A stretch of 20,692 nt of DNA, from assembly GCA_012799255.1 (NCBI GenBank), contig JAAZLQ010000095.1, positions 1 to 20,692 on the forward strand, given 5' to 3'. Positions 18,363 to 20,692 of this stretch are shown here, one piece after another. Position 1 is the stretch's first letter, and each line of letters begins with the position of its first letter. Origin of the DNA: Bacillota bacterium (lineage in GTDB: Bacteria; Bacillota_G; Limnochordia; DTU010). Under the pieces are notes generated by a model. The model had not been told where the DNA came from, made no database searches, and saw only the letters and a list, made by a program, of their open reading frames with translations. A program made the translations under genes and the position numbers.

Positions 18363-18893
18363 ATGGATGTTGATTTAGGTGTGCTGGAGCCTAGTGACTT
18401 TCCTGAGGTGTACGACATCATGGAAGAGTCATTTCCAGCCAGCGAAGTCAGGCCATACGAGAAAGCTCGAGAATTAATTGATCATCCCGATTATAACATT
18501 CTCGCAGTTAAGAGCCCTAAGGGCAAGCTTGGAGGGTTTCTAGCAGTCTGGAACTTCCCAACATTTAACTTCGCAGAGTACTTTGCCATCAGCAAAAAAT
18601 TACGCGGTAAGGGGTTAGGCTCGGCTGCCCTGAAACGTTTCTTAAAACGAAACAAGAAGCCTTTGGTTTTAGAAGTGGAGGCCTTCAACACCACTACAGC
18701 CAAGCGCAGAGTAAGGTTTTATGAGCGCTTAGGGTTTGTCCGAAACGATATCACTTATATAGAACCTCCTACCGAGGAGGGAGAAACTCCGATACCACTT
18801 ACGATCATGAGTTACCCCCACACAATTCCCCAGGAAAAGCGACAAGAGGTGAAGGCTCTGATCTTCAAACAAGTCTATGGTATGAGCATATAA
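18363..18893 (+). CDS. GNAT-family N-acetyltransferase
   Basis: About 176 aa with the GNAT fold: N-terminal LEPSDFPEVYDIMEESFP, the central strand LGGFLAVWNF, motif A with the acetyl-CoA pyrophosphate loop KLRGKGLGSAALKRFL, and motif B ending in RFYERLGFV. The acceptor is unknown. I prefer ATG 18363, where the domain begins and AAGGGAG lies about 11 nt upstream; ATG 18333 would add ten polar residues and lies before the predicted transcription start. It sits 78 nt after the ATPase gene, and a strong terminator follows it. Confidence 0.88.
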   Translation: MDVDLGVLEPSDFPEVYDIMEESFPASEVRPYEKARELIDHPDYNILAVKSPKGKLGGFLAVWNFPTFNFAEYFAISKKLRGKGLGSAALKRFLKRNKKPLVLEVEAFNTTTAKRRVRFYERLGFVRNDITYIEPPTEEGETPIPLTIMSYPHTIPQEKRQEVKALIFKQVYGMSI

Positions 18894-18895
18894 CG

Positions 18896-18931
18896 AAAAA
18901 AGCGCGGGTAATAAGTACCTTGCGCTTTTTT
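18896..18931. terminator. Bidirectional rho-independent terminator
   Basis: AAAAAAGCGC (18896-18905) and GCGCTTTTTT (18922-18931) frame an inner GGTA/TACC stem with loop ATAAG. A-tract and T-tract flank both sides, so it can end the GNAT transcript on plus and the csgG-like transcript on minus. Confidence 0.9.
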
Positions 18932-18948
18932 GCTTATCTAGGTAATTT

Positions 18949-19749
18949 TCAGGGAACAAGCACAGCGGATTGAACTAACTTAAAGACAGCTTCTTCTAGG
19001 AGAGTGCGAACAACCAAATTAATCACCTGCTGTTTGCCTCTGCCGGTTTCAAACTCCACAATGTTCTTTCCTAAGAAGGAGAATAATTGGATTCCAACTT
19101 TCTCCCCAATGATTTCCCCTTTAAGACTTTCTGCCCACACAACCTCACCTGAAGAAACATTTGTGACTCTCAAATCAAGAGCTACTGACGCTTTTGCATA
19201 CTCCTGGGAGCCACCTTTCCCGGCAATGACAAGTCCAATTCCGCCAGTCTCCTTGCTCACTTGATACTCTGTTATGGCCCCGGTGATCATGTATTTGGCG
19301 CCAGTGAGAACTCCTAACCCAGGACCTTGTCCCGGTACAACGCGGTTGCTGGCGACCAAGTTTTGCTCGTTCATCAAATCACCAAACCGCTGCCGATCAA
19401 GTATGGAAAACTGACGGGATCTATGGAGAGCAGTGATTAGCATTTCTGTAGAACCTTGAGTTACAACAGAAGAGACAGCTCCGTCATCTGCTTTAAATTG
19501 ACCAGTGCTATCGGAGATCGCATAGACCGCAATCGGTATTTTCCCTTCTGCTTCTGGTAAAGAAGCTAGTAACTGACTTGCTGTAGTAACATTACTTGTT
19601 GATATTAATACGCTTTCGGGGGATGCAAGAAGCTCTACCATCTCCTGGACTATTTCAGCCTGTGTTGGCACAGGTGGTGTTTCATCGGCACCGGCAAACC
19701 CTCCCACTAGGAGACTAAGAGCGAGTAACCCAATCATGATAAACTCCAC
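18949..19749 (-). CDS. CsgG-like outer-membrane secretion channel subunit
   Basis: A 266-aa exported protein: a signal peptide (about 1-21, MIGLLALSLLVGGFAGA) followed by a domain that aligns along its length with E. coli CsgG: SLPEAEGKIPIAVYAISDSTGQFK (split around 64-86), GSTEMLITALHRSRQF, LDRQRFGDLMNEQ, ITGAITEYQVSKETGGIG and LDLRVTNVSSGEVVW. Both segments that form the two beta-hairpins of the 36-strand CsgG barrel (about 156-180 and 202-230) are present. CsgG forms a nonameric pore in the outer membrane that exports curli subunits. Differences: no lipobox cysteine, and the eyelet residues Tyr51, Asn55 and Phe56 of E. coli CsgG have no clear counterparts. The start is GTG 19749 after GAGGAGGGG; ATG 19737 after GTGGAG is an alternative. 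It is the last gene of the csg-like run. Confidence 0.87.
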   Translation of the reverse strand: MEFIMIGLLALSLLVGGFAGADETPPVPTQAEIVQEMVELLASPESVLISTSNVTTASQLLASLPEAEGKIPIAVYAISDSTGQFKADDGAVSSVVTQGSTEMLITALHRSRQFSILDRQRFGDLMNEQNLVASNRVVPGQGPGLGVLTGAKYMITGAITEYQVSKETGGIGLVIAGKGGSQEYAKASVALDLRVTNVSSGEVVWAESLKGEIIGEKVGIQLFSFLGKNIVEFETGRGKQQVINLVVRTLLEEAVFKLVQSAVLVP

Positions 19750-19802
19750 ACTACCCCTCCTCTGCTAGTAGATCTGCAAACATGTAGATTCTATCCTATC
19801 CC

Positions 19803-20225
19803 TCACTTGGGGGCTTCTGGTTGTCCCGAATCAATGGATATTTCAGTCCAGCTTCCATTAGAGTAATAGTAGATCTTCATCCGCTTGTCAACTTCATCCC
19901 ATTGATAGTAAATCCAACCGTCATCTACTGGGACAAATCCAGAATTAGGATCGTCAGATTCGGGATCATAATACACAATGTCCCGTACCGCCTTACTCAT
20001 AGCCATCCTGTTGATGCTTTCTTTGAACTGATCAAGACCACTTTGCTCTTCTGCGGTCCGGGACAACTCCTTTTGAGCATTAGCAATATTGAGAGCTACC
20101 TGACGGGCGTTTGGATTACCAAAAATCTCAAAATGCCAAGTCATTGTGGAATTAGCCAAGACCCCGACACTACACAAACAGGTGATAATTAGCACCGTGA
20201 TACTAACTAGCAGAATTCTTTTCAT
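19803..20225 (-). CDS. CsgF-like curli assembly factor (probable)
   Basis: A 140-aa exported protein with signal peptide MKRILLVSITVLIITCLCSV...VLA (cut after A24). The mature N-terminus NSTMTWHFEIFGNPN parallels E. coli CsgF, which begins GTMTFQF and continues FGGNPNNG, and it is followed by a helix with IANAQKEL, like the AQAQN helix. Further on, LDQFKESINRM and GWIYYQWDE...YYYSNGSWTEISI match the helix and C-terminal beta-part in order. In curli systems the CsgF N-terminus plugs into the CsgG channel and couples export to nucleation at the surface. Its position directly upstream of the csgG-like gene supports the call. ATG 20225 has AAGGAGG 7 nt upstream, overlapping the previous stop. Similarity is weak outside the N-terminus, so a search is needed to confirm. 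Confidence 0.68.
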   Translation of the reverse strand: MKRILLVSITVLIITCLCSVGVLANSTMTWHFEIFGNPNARQVALNIANAQKELSRTAEEQSGLDQFKESINRMAMSKAVRDIVYYDPESDDPNSGFVPVDDGWIYYQWDEVDKRMKIYYYSNGSWTEISIDSGQPEAPK

Positions 20226-20237
20226 GATGTTTCCTCC

Positions 20238-20692
20238 TTAAAAGGTAAACTGCATCCCGGTTGCAAGATGTAAGTGGGTGTCTCCGAACCCTCCGGTCAT
20301 GTTAACGTATTTCATTTCCGCAAAAAAGTTTGGAGTAAACTCGACTCCCATCAAAACTTGATACTTAAGGCCATTGGCATAACCGGCACCTGCCCCAAAA
20401 TATATCGGATAACGAATACCTTCAAAGGGCAATCCTTTCAGAGATAGAAAACCAGCTAATGTCTCTTCGGATTTTAGGTAAATTACTTCTGATAAAAGAC
20501 GAATCGCACCCTTTTTATTTAGATTCGATTCTACTTTAAAACCAACGCTTACCTCTCCATCTTCCCCCAGTGTAGTCATGATCATGCCCACTCTGATGTT
20601 TGGAGCTTTCCTGTGTTCGTTCAACATCTCGCGGGACGCAACAAACAAGTCAATTCTCTCTTGGCTAACGTCTTCCCCCGATCCATCACTAG
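20238..20692 (-). CDS. Probable outer-membrane beta-barrel protein, C-terminal part (runs off the window)
   Basis: The frame is open to the window edge (first readable residues SDGSGEDVSQERIDLF), so the N-terminus is missing; about 150 residues are visible. They show alternating polar/hydrophobic strands with glycine and aromatic residues (IYFGAGAGYAN, YQVLMGVEFTPNFFAEMKYV, THLHLATGMQFTF) and a C-terminal phenylalanine, typical of a BAM-inserted beta-barrel. I do not recognise the family. Its stop overlaps the ribosome binding site of the CsgF-like gene, so it is in the same operon and may be an export or assembly component (inference). Confidence 0.65.
   Translation of the reverse strand, partial: SDGSGEDVSQERIDLFVASREMLNEHRKAPNIRVGMIMTTLGEDGEVSVGFKVESNLNKKGAIRLLSEVIYLKSEETLAGFLSLKGLPFEGIRYPIYFGAGAGYANGLKYQVLMGVEFTPNFFAEMKYVNMTGGFGDTHLHLATGMQFTF

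Noticed and set aside
19803..20225. Lipoprotein signal in the CsgF-like protein (Cys16, Cys18)
   Set aside because: The cysteines lie within the hydrophobic core without a lipobox; a type I signal peptide cut after VLA fits better and matches the CsgF mature start.

Overview
The window looks like a chromosomal segment of a Bacillota (Firmicutes) bacterium of moderate GC content. Evidence for this is a tRNA-responsive T-box leader in front of serS, strong AGGAGG-type ribosome binding sites with several TTG and GTG starts, a YlbF/YmcA-family protein, a YqhV-like (DUF2619) protein, a yybP-ykoY riboswitch and a Bacillus-type asparaginyl-tRNA synthetase. The right end, however, encodes a CsgG-like outer-membrane secretion channel, a CsgF-like partner and the C-terminal part of a probable outer-membrane beta-barrel. 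Together these suggest a diderm (two-membrane) member of the Bacillota; the exact taxon cannot be fixed from the sequence alone.

Layout. 34-260: tRNA-Arg(ACG) and tRNA-Ser(GCT) on the minus strand with a shared sigma-A-like promoter. 464-3442 (minus): promoter, tRNA-Ser(TGA), a membrane-anchored NusG-domain-II protein, a PhoP-type response regulator and a PhoR-type sensor kinase, closed by a clear rho-independent terminator; they may be one transcript. 3476-5038 (minus): serS behind a T-box leader with its own promoter. 5035-7580 (minus): glyA followed by an MFS transporter. 7630-7896 (plus): a small YqhV-like membrane protein squeezed between glyA and asnS. 7899-11535 (minus): a tight operon running YchF-like GTPase, YlbF-family protein, endonuclease-IV-like TIM barrel, asnS. 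11680-12160: remains of a GH13 alpha-amylase gene. 12175-14589 (minus): mscL with a strong terminator, and a dCACHE-type chemoreceptor.

14741-18284 is a regulatory hub. A PadR-family regulator (minus) has a strong promoter whose start region carries a perfect inverted repeat resembling a Fur box. Divergently, a P2-type cation ATPase is preceded by a promoter, a yybP-ykoY-like (Mn2+) aptamer and an intrinsic terminator whose 5' arm can also form the aptamer's closing stem. This predicts manganese-induced antitermination and hence a Mn2+ (or Ca2+/Mn2+) exporter. A GNAT acetyltransferase follows, and a bidirectional terminator separates it from the csg-like genes.

18949-20692 (minus, open at the window edge) is the most interesting part: outer-membrane beta-barrel (partial), CsgF-like, CsgG-like, in that order of transcription. 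This looks like part of a curli-type functional-amyloid export system in a Bacillota genome. The subunit genes (CsgA/CsgB-like) are not in the window and would be expected upstream, beyond 20692.
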